From the NCBI RefSeq assembly GCF_001580615.1, contig NZ_LHZC01000047.1:1-64000 (forward strand): a DNA stretch of 64,000 nucleotides, in the 5' to 3' direction. The DNA comes from Acetobacter malorum. GTDB lineage: Bacteria; Pseudomonadota; Alphaproteobacteria; Acetobacterales; Acetobacteraceae. A program made the translations under genes and the position numbers. Positions 9,407 through 19,487 of this stretch are shown here, in pieces. Under the pieces are notes generated by a model that was given only the letters and a program-made list of their open reading frames with translations, was not told where the DNA came from and ran no database searches. Numbering within the stretch: position 1 is the stretch's first letter; the number at the start of each line of letters is the position of its first letter.

Positions 9407-10312
9407 ATGGATCTTCTTTCAGCATTGCACAGCTTTGTCCGCGTAGCGGCCACAGGCTCCTTTTCCGCTGTTTCGCGAGAGACAGGGGTTAGTCAACCGA
9501 CGATTTCCCGCCATATTGCGTTGCTGGAAGCCCATTACGGCACAACGCTGTTTGCGCGCACCACCCGCAGCCTGATGATGACGGAAGACGGGCGCAGCCT
9601 GCTTCCGCATGCGTATGAAGTGCTGGAAATTCTGGAAACGGCGGAAACCGTTCTCGGTCGCCGGCGGGCATCAGTCTCCGGTCTGGTCCGGTTGGGGATG
9701 ACAACGGCGTTCGGGCTGTATTTCACCAGCCGTCTGGGTGAACTGCTGGAACGGCACCCCGATCTCTCCGTCGAAGTCGTGATCCGCGATGGATTTGGGG
9801 ATCTGGTGGAAGAAGGGCTGGATCTGGCCGTGCGCGTTGGGGATATTGCCGAAGGCTCCCTGATTGCCCGCAAACTGGGTGTTGTCCGCAAGTGGCTGGT
9901 GGCATCTCCAGTCTGTCTGGCCCGCTGTGGCACACCGCAGCACCCCCGCGATCTCCCGGAATATCCGGCCATTGTCTATAATTACGGCGGCGGCCGACAT
10001 GACTGGCACCTCTTCCGGGACGAGGAAGAGAGCGTGATTGCGCCGTCCACCGTGTTCCGCGCCAATAGTAGCGAGGCTGTTCTGTCCGCCGTTCTGGCAG
10101 ATATCGGGATTGGCCTGCTGCCGGAATTTCAGGTGCGTGAGGGTGTAGAGGAAGGCAAGCTGGTCCGGCTTTTTCCGGACTGGCGCATTCCCAACCTGCC
10201 CTTCTATGCCGTGCATACCGGCCCGCGTACACTGCCGCTCCGCACCCGTACGGTGCTGGATTTTCTGGTGGAAGTCTCTTCAGAAGTCCTGCGGGACGAT
10301 CTGCCAGCCTGA
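9407..10312 (+). CDS. LysR-family transcriptional regulator
   Basis: The 301-residue protein has the normal LysR length. A winged helix-turn-helix occupies about residues 1-60 (ATGSFSAVSRETGVSQPTIS includes the recognition helix). An effector-binding substrate fold follows from about residue 90. The sequence is closest in style to the CrgA/DsdC-like branch that has many paralogs in Proteobacteria. The ATG at 9407 is taken from the family N-terminus MDLLSALHSFVRVA. No divergent target gene lies upstream; the transporter genes run in the same direction. Regulon and ligand are unknown. Confidence 0.88.
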   Translation: MDLLSALHSFVRVAATGSFSAVSRETGVSQPTISRHIALLEAHYGTTLFARTTRSLMMTEDGRSLLPHAYEVLEILETAETVLGRRRASVSGLVRLGMTTAFGLYFTSRLGELLERHPDLSVEVVIRDGFGDLVEEGLDLAVRVGDIAEGSLIARKLGVVRKWLVASPVCLARCGTPQHPRDLPEYPAIVYNYGGGRHDWHLFRDEEESVIAPSTVFRANSSEAVLSAVLADIGIGLLPEFQVREGVEEGKLVRLFPDWRIPNLPFYAVHTGPRTLPLRTRTVLDFLVEVSSEVLRDDLPA

Positions 10313-10317
10313 CAGAC

Positions 10318-10346
10318 GCTGTAGGCGGCCTAATGCCGCCTACAGC
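10318..10346. terminator. Strong hairpin between convergent genes
   Basis: A perfect 12-bp stem (10318-10329 with 10335-10346) with a five-base loop lies between the LysR stop and the end of the minus-strand cassette. It lacks a T-run on either strand, so Rho-independent termination is likely but not typical. Confidence 0.5.
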
Positions 10347-10361
10347 ATCGCTTAGCCGGTT

Positions 10362-11327
10362 TTAGCTATGAAAGCCGGGGTCCACGGCAATGCCGGGTGG
10401 CAGAGGAATGCTGCTGTCCATCTCGCCTTTATAGCTTTTACGCAGATACGGCAGCCAGCCTTTCAGCCAGCTATCGGTCCGGCCTACAAAATCAGCCACC
10501 ACCGGCGCGTCCGCCATGCCACCGTGTGACCAGTTCTCCGGTGAGCCCGGCACAGTCGCTTTCGGGCCGGGCAGCGCCGGGCTGATCAGGGTGTGAATGG
10601 TCGCAAAATCCACGCCTTTTCCAGATTTGCTTTTTTCAATGCGCGTCCATGCCGCATCCACCAGCACTGGCGGAAGCTGAAAGCCCATCATGCCCAGCCG
10701 TTGCAGGGCAGGCGGGATGAAGAGCGGGCTGCTCATCATACCCTGCAGCGCCTGATTGGATGTGAGGAACAGATTGTTGGCCACCTTGATGGGGGACGTC
10801 ATCCAGCATTCTGTCCGGTTGCCGTCCTGCGGCAGGTCTCCCACCGTAAAGTTGAAGGTGTTGTGGCACTGGGCTGGCAACTGTTCTGTTTCAGACGTCG
10901 GGAGAGATTGCGTCGTTGCCTGCGCAATGATGAAGCCGGTGACGGCCCCCTGTTCTGAACGCACGAAGATGGAGGTCAGCACCTCCCCGTGGTCAACGTC
11001 ATCCTGATAGTTCAGGACCGGATGCCACTTCCCCGCAGGGAGCGGGAGTTGCCGCCCGGCAAACGGAATAATGCCTTCAAACTGCGCATCCATGGGCGGC
11101 TGAGAGATCATGCGCCGTCCTTCCTGCTCGTTTGATGCCGCGTCCGGCGTGGTGGCAGAACGACCCAGCATATGGCCGACCTTGGAGGTCAGGGTGCCAT
11201 AATAAGGCAGCCGGTTGGCCAGCCAGGGGGCCGGGAACAGCACGGAAAACACCCCGCACACACCGGTGGTAATCAGGGCGGTGCGCCACAGGGGCGCCCG
11301 TTGCCAGAGGCGGGTAAAAGCGGACAT
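10362..11327 (-). CDS. Membrane-anchored protein of unknown function, third gene of the AAA+ cassette
   Basis: I do not recognise this 321-residue protein. It has a short positive N-terminus, one membrane helix (about residues 14-36), then a soluble region of about 280 residues that should be periplasmic. That region has a Ser/Pro-rich linker and two Cys (in AQCHNTF and TECWMTS) that could form a disulfide. It follows the AAA+ gene by 62 bp on the same strand. The context suggests that all three cassette proteins meet at the inner membrane. Nothing in the sequence indicates an enzyme. Confidence 0.75.
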   Translation of the reverse strand: MSAFTRLWQRAPLWRTALITTGVCGVFSVLFPAPWLANRLPYYGTLTSKVGHMLGRSATTPDAASNEQEGRRMISQPPMDAQFEGIIPFAGRQLPLPAGKWHPVLNYQDDVDHGEVLTSIFVRSEQGAVTGFIIAQATTQSLPTSETEQLPAQCHNTFNFTVGDLPQDGNRTECWMTSPIKVANNLFLTSNQALQGMMSSPLFIPPALQRLGMMGFQLPPVLVDAAWTRIEKSKSGKGVDFATIHTLISPALPGPKATVPGSPENWSHGGMADAPVVADFVGRTDSWLKGWLPYLRKSYKGEMDSSIPLPPGIAVDPGFHS

Positions 11328-11389
11328 GCCGGGTTGCTCAGTTCACACAGTTCAAAGGCGGAAGGTGAGGCCAGTCGGGAAGACTGGCC

Positions 11390-12673
11390 TTAGGGTGTCA
11401 GGCGGGCATGAATGGCGTCACCATTATCGGGCGTGCCATCCGCAATCTTGGCGGTAATCGTGCCGTCATCTTCCCGCACGATGCGGACCATCTCAGCACC
11501 CTGCTGGCGGGCCACAATCAGCGATTCACTAATCATGTCTTCAATGGAGCGCACCAGATCTCGTGCGGAGGCCGAATCGCCCATGCGGCTCTGGCGGCGC
11601 ATCACATCAATCAGCAGGCCGGCATCAATCCCGCCGGTTTCGACTTTCAGGCCGTAGCTTTCAATCATGCCTTCAATTTCCAGCGCGGAAACGCGGGCAA
11701 TATCCAGCCCCTTCAGGGCGCGGAACACAAAGATGCGGTCCAGACGGTTGAGCACTTCCGGCGCAAAACCAGCCTGACGCAGTGCCTCGACCGACTCGGC
11801 GCGCATGCGGTCAGGGTCATTGTGCAGGCGGTCGGCAATTTCCGTCAGCGCATCGGTGGCGATGTTGGAGGTCAGCACAAAAATACAACGGACGGTGGAA
11901 ATCTGCTGCCCGGTGGAGGCTTCCGTCACGTGCCCGTCATTCCATGCTGTCAGGAATTTTTTGAACACATCCGGGTGGGCTTTTTCAATTTCATCCAGCA
12001 GCACCACGGCATCCGGCTTTTCCTTCAGGCCGCCGGTCAGCTTGCCGTAGGTGTCAGACCCCACATAGCCTTTAGGGGAGCCAAAAAGCTGGGTGGCGGC
12101 GTGCGGGCTGCTCATCTGCGTCATGTCAAAATGCAGCAGGGGGCGCTCAAGCTGGCGGGCCAGCTGTTTGGCCAGATAGGTTTTGCCGGTGCCCGGCGGC
12201 CCTGCCAGCAGGAAGATGCCTACCGGCTTGCCACGCACCTGTAGCGCCAGACGGCGGCGCAGCTGTGTGGCGATATCCTCACACACCTGATCCTGCCCGA
12301 TGACGCGGGCGCGCAGGTTGGCGGCCAGTTCTTCGGCGTCAATTGTTGTTTCCCGCTGTTCCCGCGCCAGCATTTCTTCCAGCGCGTTGCGGTTGGTCAG
12401 TCTGGCGAGAACGTCCATCATCCACCCCCGTCGGCGTAAAAGGCCCTTACGAGCAAGCCCTTCCGCACGTGTTTCAAATAACAGCCCCCCGATTGTCAGC
12501 AATCCGCCCACGGCAGCCAGCACAGGCCAGGCGGGTGCGCACCACTCCATAAAGTGGGTCAGGGAGGCCAGCGAGAGGTGCAGGCTGATAGCCATCTGGA
12601 CGCTGGCAAGCACCAGAAAAATGACCATCATCAGCGGCATCAGCCGGTTAAGGGCCGGGAGCAGGCCTTTCAT
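11390..12673 (-). CDS. Membrane-anchored AAA+ ATPase, ClpB/ClpA D2-like
   Basis: The 427-residue protein has two N-terminal membrane helices (about 10-33 and 48-66). A single AAA+ module of the Clp/HSP100 second-domain type follows. It shows Walker A GPPGTGKT (158-165), pore-loop GYVG (202-205, Tyr203), Walker B VVLLDEIE (223-230), sensor-1 Asn270, Arg finger in LNRLD (Arg310) and sensor-2 Arg371. The C-terminal small domain is present. There is no D1 module, no Clp N-domain and no IGF/IGL-type ClpP-docking loop between sensor 1 and the Arg finger. It therefore looks like a threading ATPase acting at the membrane without ClpP. Its start overlaps the preceding gene (ATGA). Confidence 0.88.
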   Translation of the reverse strand: MKGLLPALNRLMPLMMVIFLVLASVQMAISLHLSLASLTHFMEWCAPAWPVLAAVGGLLTIGGLLFETRAEGLARKGLLRRRGWMMDVLARLTNRNALEEMLAREQRETTIDAEELAANLRARVIGQDQVCEDIATQLRRRLALQVRGKPVGIFLLAGPPGTGKTYLAKQLARQLERPLLHFDMTQMSSPHAATQLFGSPKGYVGSDTYGKLTGGLKEKPDAVVLLDEIEKAHPDVFKKFLTAWNDGHVTEASTGQQISTVRCIFVLTSNIATDALTEIADRLHNDPDRMRAESVEALRQAGFAPEVLNRLDRIFVFRALKGLDIARVSALEIEGMIESYGLKVETGGIDAGLLIDVMRRQSRMGDSASARDLVRSIEDMISESLIVARQQGAEMVRIVREDDGTITAKIADGTPDNGDAIHARLTP

Positions 12674-13278
12674 TGCGCAATCACCGTCAGGCCAAGTGTG
12701 TCACCCTGATGCATGATGGGCAGAGCCTGCGGGCCAAACATGGTCACCACACCGCTGCCTATCCCGACATTACCGGGGTCAGACGACGGAATGATATCAA
12801 CATTTCCGGCGACTGTAATGGGAAGAATGAGAACCGTTGGTTTAGGCTGGAGCAGCACGGTCTGGCGCGTAGTTCCACAAATCACGGTGACAGTCCCTCC
12901 TGTACCGGTTGCATCAAAAATCGGCATGGCCACCAGACGCAACTCCCGCCGTTTCACGGCTGCCAGAATATCGGCCTGCTCTTTTTCAGAAAAGCTGGAC
13001 ATGGCCAGCGCGTCCGCAGCCTTGTCCGGTGCAATCAGGGACAACTGCACACCGTCGCGCGGCTGCGCGGTGTCACTATTCTGGTCTGCAGCGCCCCCGG
13101 CAAGAGGAGCGGTGCTGCTCCCGGTGCCGGAGCCGGAATAATGATAGCCGGCCCCGGCTACCAGAGCGCAGGTAGCCAGCGCCACCATGAGGAGGCGGAA
13201 ATGGGAAGGTTTTTCCTCTTTTTCCGTCTGTGCCTTGTATGCGGGGTCAGGCGAATGAGTCATGAAGCAATCAGACAT
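12670..13278 (-). CDS. Single-pass membrane protein, first gene of the AAA+ cassette
   Basis: I do not recognise the family. From the placed ATG the protein has 202 residues: about 28 charged cytoplasmic residues, one membrane helix (LLMVALATCALVAGAGYHY), a Gly/Ser-rich linker and a beta-rich periplasmic domain with one Cys. The stop overlaps the AAA+ start by four bases, so the two are coupled. No start has a good ribosome-binding site: ATG 13278, ATG 13263, ATG 13335 and GTG 13356 are all possible. I prefer 13278 because it gives a short cytoplasmic tail. It may be a substrate sensor or adaptor for the ATPase; that is inference. Confidence 0.72.
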   Translation of the reverse strand: MSDCFMTHSPDPAYKAQTEKEEKPSHFRLLMVALATCALVAGAGYHYSGSGTGSSTAPLAGGAADQNSDTAQPRDGVQLSLIAPDKAADALAMSSFSEKEQADILAAVKRRELRLVAMPIFDATGTGGTVTVICGTTRQTVLLQPKPTVLILPITVAGNVDIIPSSDPGNVGIGSGVVTMFGPQALPIMHQGDTLGLTVIAQ

Positions 13279-13395
13279 ACCCAGGCAGGAAAGTGCAAGT
13301 TCTGAGCTTCTGGTAAAGCCCGGAAAAGAACGCATGCCCACTAATTTCTTTTTCACGAATTCGCGGGCCGGGGCGGCTCGACTCTGTTTCCGCCC

Positions 13396-13424
13396 TTGCA
13401 GCCTGGCAGTGTATCCCCTACATG
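13396..13424 (+). promoter_or_regulatory. Candidate promoter of the rimP-nusA-infB operon
   Basis: TTGCAG (13396-13401) and TACATG (13419-13424) are 17 bp apart. Transcripts would begin near 13431 and meet the hairpin at 13460-13485 before the rimP start. Confidence 0.35.
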
Positions 13425-13459
13425 AAGGATCATCCTTTCATCGAATCAGAATTTTGGGG

Positions 13460-13485
13460 GGTGGCCTTGACGGGCCGCCTTTTTT
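13460..13485 (+). terminator. Terminator-like hairpin immediately before rimP (possible attenuator)
   Basis: A 7-bp stem with one G-U pair (13460-13466 with 13473-13479), six-base loop, and six T (13480-13485). The rimP TTG begins at 13489, four bases later. It cannot serve only the upstream gene, which runs the other way, so it should act on the operon's own leader. Known E. coli nusA operon leaders also contain terminators sensitive to NusA; the parallel is inferred. Confidence 0.55.
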
Positions 13486-13488
13486 GCA

Positions 13489-14073
13489 TTGGACGCTGAT
13501 CTGCCTGCTCATTCCGGTCTTGAAGCCCGGCTTGTCGCCCTTGTGGCGCCAACGCTGGAGGATCTGGGATATGAAATTGTCCGTGTTGCGGTACTGGGGC
13601 GTGAAAGCCCGACCGTGCAGATCATGGCTGACCGTACCGATGGTTCGCTGATCAACGTGGAAGACTGTGAACGCATCAGCCATGCAGTAGGCGCTGTGCT
13701 GGACGTGGAAGACCCCATCCCGGGGGCGTGGACTCTTGAGGTCTCGTCTGCGGGAATCGACAGGCCGCTGACCCGCGCCAAGGACTGGAACCGGTTTGCC
13801 GGGCATCAGGCCAAGGCCGAAGTGCTGGTGCCGATTGATGGCCGCCGCCGGTTTTCCGGTGTTGTGCTTGGGGCGGAAGATGGTATTGCCCGGCTGCGGC
13901 TGGATGATGGGACCGAGGCCGCGCTGCCGCTGGAAGAAATCCGGCGCGCAAGACTGGTCCTGACAGATGCCCTGATTGAGGCGAGTGCGCAGATGGCGCG
14001 CCCGACCGAGACGGGTGAAGAAGAAAAGAGCAAGGCCGGGGAAGAAGATCCGGCCGGGCGCAAGTTACACTGA
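13489..14073 (+). CDS. rimP: Ribosome maturation factor RimP
   Basis: The 194-residue protein matches RimP, which helps 30S subunit maturation. The N-terminal domain has [17 protein letters not shown] and the conserved [12 protein letters not shown]. An SH3-like C-terminal domain follows, then a charged tail. The start is placed at TTG 13489, the first possible codon after an in-frame TGA about 20 bases upstream. No Shine-Dalgarno is visible because the terminator-like T-run occupies that place. It opens the conserved order rimP-nusA-ylxR/L7Ae-infB-rbfA. Confidence 0.92.
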   Translation: MDADLPAHSGLEARLVALVAPTLEDLGYEIVRVAVLGRESPTVQIMADRTDGSLINVEDCERISHAVGAVLDVEDPIPGAWTLEVSSAGIDRPLTRAKDWNRFAGHQAKAEVLVPIDGRRRFSGVVLGAEDGIARLRLDDGTEAALPLEEIRRARLVLTDALIEASAQMARPTETGEEEKSKAGEEDPAGRKLH

Positions 14074-14103
14074 TCAAGCCGCCTGCTTTGGAGAGCTGAG
14101 AGT

Positions 14104-15636
14104 ATGGATACCTCTGTTTCCCGTCCTGAACTGCTACTGGTTGCAGATGCTGTCTCGCGCGAGAAGGGAATCGAGCGCGAGGAAGTTCTGGAGGCCATGG
14201 AGCAGGCCATCCAGAAGGCCGGTCGTGCAAAATACGGGCACGAAAAAGATATTCGCGCGACAATCGACCGCCGGACCGGGGAAGTCCGTCTTTCTCGCTG
14301 GACGGAAGTTGTCGACACGGTAGAGAACGAAGAAACGCAGATTCCGCTGGCAATCGCCAGTAAATTCCAGCCGGAAATCAAGGCTGGTGAGTATCTGGTT
14401 GATCCGCTGCCGCCGATCGATTTCGGTCGTATTGCTGCCCAGACCGCCAAGCAGGTGATTGTTCAGCGCGTGCGTGAATATGAGCGCAAGCGCCAGTACA
14501 ATGAGTTCAAGGATCGCGTAGGCGAGGTCATCAACGGCACCGTCAAGCGGACCGAGTATGGCAACCTGATGGTTGAAATCGGCTCTGCTGAAGCGCTGCT
14601 GCGCCGTGATGAGCTGATCCCGCGTGAAACGTTCCGCAACTCGGACCGCGTCCGTGCGTATATCTATGATGTGCGTGACGAACCGCGTGGGCCGCAGATC
14701 TTCCTGTCCCGCACGCATCCGGCCTTTCTGGCCAAGCTGTTTGCGCAGGAAGTGCCGGAAATCTATGACGGCATTATCGAAATCAAGGCTGTGGCGCGTG
14801 ACCCCGGGTCCCGTGCGAAAATGGCCGTGATCTCTCGGGATGCGTCTATCGACCCGGTGGGTGCCTGCGTTGGTATGCGCGGCTCCCGCGTGCAGGCTGT
14901 TGTGGCCGAATTGCAGGGTGAAAAGATCGACATCATCCCCTGGAGCCCGCAGGCTGCCACCTTCGTGGTGAACGCCCTTGCTCCGGCTGAAGTCAGCAAG
15001 GTGGTGATGGATGAAGAAGCAGGCCGCGTTGAAGTTGTGGTGCCGGATGAGCAACTCTCGCTGGCCATCGGGCGTCGTGGCCAGAACGTGCGTCTGGCCA
15101 GCCAGCTGACGCGCTGGGATATTGATATCCTGACCGAGGCTGAAGAATCCGAGCGTCGTCAGGAAGAATTCCGTCGTCGGACCAATCTGTTTGTGGAAGC
15201 GCTGGACGTTGATGACGTCATTGCAGGGCTGCTGGTCACAGAAGGGTTCCACACGATCGAAGAACTGGCCTATGCTGATCCGGACGAGCTGATTGGCATC
15301 GAAGGGTTTGACGAGTCGGTCGTCAGTGAGCTGGTTCAGCGCGCTGAAGGCTATCTGGTGCGTCAGGAAGAAAACCTTGATGCCAAGCGCCGTGAGCTTG
15401 GTGTGACGGACGATATTGCCAATCTCGGGGTCTTCACAAACCAGATGCTTGTGACGTTGGGTGAAAAAGGTGTAAAAACCCTTGACGACCTCGCGGACCT
15501 GGCTGGTGACGAGCTTGTCGAGATTCTCGGATCCGATGCCATTGAGGAAGATGCTGCCAATGAGATCATCATGGCGGCACGTGCTCACTGGTTTGATGGA
15601 GAAGAGGGTAAGCCTTCCGGTCAGGAAGAGGGCTAA
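14104..15636 (+). CDS. nusA: Transcription termination/antitermination factor NusA
   Basis: The 510-residue protein has the full NusA plan: N-terminal RNA-polymerase-binding domain, S1 domain (about 135-200), two KH domains (with [13 protein letters not shown] and [15 protein letters not shown]) and two C-terminal helical repeats. It binds elongating RNA polymerase and nascent RNA, modulating pausing, termination and antitermination. The ATG at 14104 follows GGAGAG at normal spacing, 30 bp after rimP. The long frame on the opposite strand is a coding shadow. Confidence 0.97.
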   Translation: MDTSVSRPELLLVADAVSREKGIEREEVLEAMEQAIQKAGRAKYGHEKDIRATIDRRTGEVRLSRWTEVVDTVENEETQIPLAIASKFQPEIKAGEYLVDPLPPIDFGRIAAQTAKQVIVQRVREYERKRQYNEFKDRVGEVINGTVKRTEYGNLMVEIGSAEALLRRDELIPRETFRNSDRVRAYIYDVRDEPRGPQIFLSRTHPAFLAKLFAQEVPEIYDGIIEIKAVARDPGSRAKMAVISRDASIDPVGACVGMRGSRVQAVVAELQGEKIDIIPWSPQAATFVVNALAPAEVSKVVMDEEAGRVEVVVPDEQLSLAIGRRGQNVRLASQLTRWDIDILTEAEESERRQEEFRRRTNLFVEALDVDDVIAGLLVTEGFHTIEELAYADPDELIGIEGFDESVVSELVQRAEGYLVRQEENLDAKRRELGVTDDIANLGVFTNQMLVTLGEKGVKTLDDLADLAGDELVEILGSDAIEEDAANEIIMAARAHWFDGEEGKPSGQEEG

Positions 15637-15661
15637 GCAGATCTTTCGGGCCTGACGAACA

Positions 15662-16315
15662 ATGAGTGGTGATTTGCCCGAAGCGTATGATGATGAGAAA
15701 GGTCCCCTGCGGCGTTGCGCAGTAACGCGCGAGCAGGGGCAGCCCGCCCTGATGATACGGTTTGTGGTGTCACCCTCGGGTGTTGTGGTGCCGGATCTGG
15801 ACGCCCGCCTTCCCGGTCGTGGAATATGGTTGAGCGCCCGGCGGGATGTGATAGAACAGGCCCGCAAACGCGGCGTGTTCGCACGGGCCGCGCGGTGCCA
15901 GGTTACGGTGCCGGATGATCTGTCTGCTCAGGTGGAGGCAGGTCTGCACCGGCGGATGATGGAACTTCTTGGGCTGGCACGGCGTGCCGGGCAGTCCATA
16001 AGCGGTTTTATGAAGGTGCGGGAATGGGTCACACAGCGTCGTGCTGGCGTGATTGTTCACGCATCGGATGGAAGCGGAGATGAACTTGGTCGGCTCGTGT
16101 CGGGCGCCAGGGACCTCCCCGTGGTTGAGGCGCTTTCGACGGAAGACCTTGCAAAGGTTTTTGGGCGGGAGCGAGTTGTGAATGCGGCGCTGGCGGCCGG
16201 GGTTCTGGCCTCGCGTCTGTGTTGTGAGAATAAGCGTTTTTCGGGGGTTGCCGATGGTGGCTCCCGGGTTCGTCGGACCTTTCCGGCGGATGGGTGTGAA
16301 CAGGCGGGTCAATGA
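15662..16315 (+). CDS. RNA-binding protein, YlxR (DUF448) domain fused to an L7Ae-like domain
   Basis: The 217-residue protein combines two modules that are separate genes (ylxR, ylxQ) in Firmicutes nusA operons. The N-terminal YlxR domain (about 15-90) has RRCAVTREQ and PGRGIWLS. The L7Ae/L30e-like domain (about 95-195) begins [13 protein letters not shown], a typical entry. Both are nucleic-acid binding folds. The position between nusA and infB fits a role around transcription and translation. Its stop overlaps the infB start by four bases. Confidence 0.85.
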   Translation: MSGDLPEAYDDEKGPLRRCAVTREQGQPALMIRFVVSPSGVVVPDLDARLPGRGIWLSARRDVIEQARKRGVFARAARCQVTVPDDLSAQVEAGLHRRMMELLGLARRAGQSISGFMKVREWVTQRRAGVIVHASDGSGDELGRLVSGARDLPVVEALSTEDLAKVFGRERVVNAALAAGVLASRLCCENKRFSGVADGGSRVRRTFPADGCEQAGQ

Positions 16316-18984
16316 GCGAAGGCAAGGATCAGGATCAGGGTAAGGGGCGTCTGTCCCTTCGACCGGCAGGGCGTTCGGAAGTCGGACGGACGGTTGATGC
16401 CGGGTCCGTGCGGCAGAGTTTCAGCCATGGGCGCTCGAAGGTTGTACAGGTTGAGGTGCGCAAAAAGCGTGGCCCCGGTACTCCTGGTAGCGCTGGTGGA
16501 CGAGGTGCCGGTGGACGGGCCGGGGGTGGTCGTACCCTGACGGCTGCTGAACTGGCCATGCGCCAGCGTGTGCTGGCGGAACAGACAAAAGCAGCCGCTG
16601 AGGCTGAACGGCGCGAAGCCGAACGGCGCGAGCAGGAAAAGATTCAGATCCTGTCCGCTGCTGAAGAAGCGCGCCGTCGGGAAGAAGACGAAAAGCGCGC
16701 TGCAGAAGAGCAGGCCGCAGCTGCTGCTGAGGCTGAAGATGCCGAGCGTCAGTCTCGTATCGACTCCATCAAGCAGATTGAGCTCAAAGGCCCTGTTGTG
16801 TCGGCTGTGCCGATCCCGGGTGAAGTCACTCTGGCACCGCCGGTTAGCCGCCTGAAGCCTCTGGCTGAACGCGCTATCATGCCGGCTCGTCCGCTCAAAC
16901 CGGCAACGCCGCGTCCGCAGCCTGCTGCTGGCGCTGGTGCGGAAGCCCCTGCTGCCCAGACCCTGCGTCTGCGTGGCCGTGGCACAGAGGGTGAAGATGA
17001 ACAGCGTCGTGCTCCCTCCCGTCGTCCGGGTGGTGGGGCTCCGCCGAACCGCAAGAGCGCTGGTCCGCGCAAAGGTGATTCCGGGCGTCGTGCAGGGCGT
17101 ATTGACGTGCAGGCCGCGATCGAAGGGGATGATGATAAGACGCGTTCACTCGCATCTGTCCGTCGCCAGCGTGAGCGTGAACGCCGTCAGGCTGAACTCG
17201 AACGCCTGCGTGCCGATCAGGTCCGCGTGGTGCGTGACGTTATTCTGCCGGAAACCATTACCGTGCAGGAACTCGCCAACCGTATGGCTGCCCGTCAGGG
17301 GGAAGTCATCAAGGCGCTGATGAAAAACGGCGTTATGGCGACTGTCACGCAGAGCATTGATGCCGATACGGCTGAACTGATTGTTGAAGAATTCGGCCAC
17401 CGCGTGCGCCGTGTTTCCGAAAGCGACGTTGAGCTGGGCATTGAAGGTGTTGAGGATCAGCCCGAAGAGCTGCAGTCTCGTCCGCCTGTTGTGACCGTGA
17501 TGGGCCATGTTGACCATGGTAAGACCTCCCTGCTTGACGCTCTGCGCACCACGGATGTGGCCGCAGGGGAAGCCGGTGGTATTACCCAGCATATCGGTGC
17601 CTATCAGGTTACTCTGAAGTCCGGTGCGAAAATCACGTTCCTGGATACACCTGGACATGAGGCGTTTACCGCCATGCGTGCCCGCGGTGCCTCCATTACG
17701 GACGTGGTGGTGCTGGTGGTTGCAGCGGATGACGGCGTAATGCCGCAGACGATTGAAGCCATCAAACACGCCAAGGCTGCGAATGCGCCGATTATTGTAG
17801 CCATCAACAAGATCGATAAGCCGGGTGCCAACCCGGACCGGGTGCGGCAGGAACTGCTGAACCACGAGATTGTTGTGGAATCCATGAGCGGTGACGTTCA
17901 GGACGTTGAAGTGTCTGCCACCAAGCGTCAGGGTCTGGACCAGCTGGAAGAAGCTATTCTTCTGCAGGCCGAGATTCTGGACCTGAAGGCAAATCCGGAT
18001 CGTTCTGCTGAAGGTGCGGTGATTGAAAGCCGTCTGGATCGTGGCCGTGGCTCTGTGGCTTCCGTGCTGGTGCAAAAAGGCACCCTGCATAAGGGCGACA
18101 TTGTTGTGGCTGGTTCCGAGTGGGGCCGTGTGCGTGCGCTGATTGATGATCGCGGTCGTCAGGTAGCGGATGCAACACCCTCCATGCCGGTGGAAATTCT
18201 GGGCCTGACTGGCGTGCCGTCTGCCGGTGCACCGTTTGTGGTCGTGGAAAATGAAAACCGCGCTCGTGAGATCTGTGAATTCCGTCAGCGTAAGCTGAAG
18301 GAGCATCAGGTTGCTGGTCAGGTTGCCGCTCGCGGCACGCTGGACCAGATGCTGGCCCGTATTCAGGCTGGTGAGCAGAAAGAAGTTGCGGTTCTTATCA
18401 AGGCCGACGTGCAGGGGTCTGCTGAAGCAATTCAGACCACAGTCCTCAAGCTGGCGCATGAAGAAGTGGCCGTGCGGGTGCTCAATGCCACGGTGGGGCA
18501 GATCACGGAAAGTGATGTGCAGTTCGCCAAGGCGTCTGATGCTATCATCATTGCCTTCAACGTGCGTGCCACGGCGCAGGCCCGCACACTCGCCCAGCGC
18601 GAAGGTGTGGAAATTCGCTATTACTCCATCATCTATCAGGTGGCGGATGACGTGGAACAGCTGGTACGCGGCAAGATTGCGCCCAAGCATCGCGAGAAGT
18701 TCCTGGGTTATGCCGAAATCCGCAAGGTTTTCGAAATTACCAAGGTCGGCAAAGTGGCCGGTTGCTACATTACAGAAGGCGTGGTCAAGCGCGGCTGTGG
18801 TGTGCGTCTGCTGCGTGATGGCGTGGTGATCCATGAAGGTGATCTGAGCCAGCTGAAGCGCTTCAAGGACGATGTGAAGGAAGTGGCCAAAGGCTACGAG
18901 TGCGGTCTGTCTTTCGCGGGTTACAATGACCTGCGCGAAGGTGACGTGGTCGAGTGCTTTGAAAGCGAACTGGTGCCTGCATGA
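16312..18984 (+). CDS. infB: Translation initiation factor IF-2
   Basis: The 890-residue GTPase brings fMet-tRNA to the ribosome. A long charged, low-complexity N-terminus (about 1-310) rich in Arg, Ala, Glu and Gly is followed by the IF2_N domain. The G domain contains GHVDHGKT (398-405), DTPGHE and NKID. Domains II-III and the fMet-tRNA-binding C-terminal domain IV follow. The ATG at 16312 overlaps the previous stop. The length is normal for alphaproteobacterial IF-2. Confidence 0.98.
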   Translation: MSEGKDQDQGKGRLSLRPAGRSEVGRTVDAGSVRQSFSHGRSKVVQVEVRKKRGPGTPGSAGGRGAGGRAGGGRTLTAAELAMRQRVLAEQTKAAAEAERREAERREQEKIQILSAAEEARRREEDEKRAAEEQAAAAAEAEDAERQSRIDSIKQIELKGPVVSAVPIPGEVTLAPPVSRLKPLAERAIMPARPLKPATPRPQPAAGAGAEAPAAQTLRLRGRGTEGEDEQRRAPSRRPGGGAPPNRKSAGPRKGDSGRRAGRIDVQAAIEGDDDKTRSLASVRRQRERERRQAELERLRADQVRVVRDVILPETITVQELANRMAARQGEVIKALMKNGVMATVTQSIDADTAELIVEEFGHRVRRVSESDVELGIEGVEDQPEELQSRPPVVTVMGHVDHGKTSLLDALRTTDVAAGEAGGITQHIGAYQVTLKSGAKITFLDTPGHEAFTAMRARGASITDVVVLVVAADDGVMPQTIEAIKHAKAANAPIIVAINKIDKPGANPDRVRQELLNHEIVVESMSGDVQDVEVSATKRQGLDQLEEAILLQAEILDLKANPDRSAEGAVIESRLDRGRGSVASVLVQKGTLHKGDIVVAGSEWGRVRALIDDRGRQVADATPSMPVEILGLTGVPSAGAPFVVVENENRAREICEFRQRKLKEHQVAGQVAARGTLDQMLARIQAGEQKEVAVLIKADVQGSAEAIQTTVLKLAHEEVAVRVLNATVGQITESDVQFAKASDAIIIAFNVRATAQARTLAQREGVEIRYYSIIYQVADDVEQLVRGKIAPKHREKFLGYAEIRKVFEITKVGKVAGCYITEGVVKRGCGVRLLRDGVVIHEGDLSQLKRFKDDVKEVAKGYECGLSFAGYNDLREGDVVECFESELVPA

Positions 18985-19451
18985 GCCGTCGAAACGGATC
19001 AGGCAAGGCAGGGATTGGAGGGCCGGCGGGGTATCTCGCCGGTCTTTCTCCTTTAGGGCCGTCTCAGCGCCAGTTGCGCGTGGGCGAAGAAGTGCGGCGT
19101 GTGCTGGCGGAACTGTTCGCCCGCACCACCTTCCGGGACCCGGATCTGGCAGATGCCACGGTGACGGTTACGGAAGTCCGGCTTTCTCCTGACTTTAAAC
19201 ACGCGACAGTCTTTGTGGCCCGTCTGGGTCGCAGTGATATTGATGCGTTGCTGCCTGCGCTCAAGCGGGTGGCGCCCTGGTTGCGCACACAGATGTCGCA
19301 CAAGCTGCGTCTGCGTGCGGCACCGGAACTGCACTTCCAGCCGGACACCACGCTGGATGTGGCCATGCATATGGATTCGCTGCTGAAATCTCCGGATGTG
19401 CGGCGTGATCTGACGTCCGATGATCAGGACGATGAAGAGCCGGAAGCCTAA
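18981..19451 (+). CDS. rbfA: Ribosome-binding factor A
   Basis: The 156-residue KH-like protein has the RbfA core: [17 protein letters not shown] near the N-terminus and [12 protein letters not shown] near the end. It binds the 30S subunit and helps mature the 5' end of 16S rRNA. It overlaps the infB stop by four bases. The truB-rpsO genes that commonly follow are absent; instead a convergent Lrp-type gene lies 15 bp away. The 5' extension ([19 protein letters not shown]) is an unstructured linker. Confidence 0.93.
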   Translation: MSRRNGSGKAGIGGPAGYLAGLSPLGPSQRQLRVGEEVRRVLAELFARTTFRDPDLADATVTVTEVRLSPDFKHATVFVARLGRSDIDALLPALKRVAPWLRTQMSHKLRLRAAPELHFQPDTTLDVAMHMDSLLKSPDVRRDLTSDDQDDEEPEA

Positions 19452-19464
19452 GAGGCTTCTGGCT

Positions 19465-19487
19465 GTTCAGCTTTTCCAGGGCTGAAC
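19465..19487. terminator. Hairpin between rbfA and the Lrp-type gene
   Basis: GTTCAGC (19465-19471) pairs with GCTGAAC (19481-19487) across a nine-base loop. It covers the stop codon of the minus-strand gene. No T-run is present on either strand, so termination is only possible. Confidence 0.35.

Noticed and set aside
13357..13488. A tRNA (metY-like) upstream of rimP as in enterobacteria
   Set aside because: No cloverleaf or T-loop could be formed; only the terminator-like hairpin is present.
14134..15867. Long open frame of 577 codons antisense to nusA
   Set aside because: It mirrors nusA codon for codon, has a His/Gln-rich composition typical of antisense of GC-rich genes and matches no family.
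17146..18834. 562-codon open frame antisense to infB
   Set aside because: A shadow of the infB G-domain region; no ribosome-binding site and biased composition.
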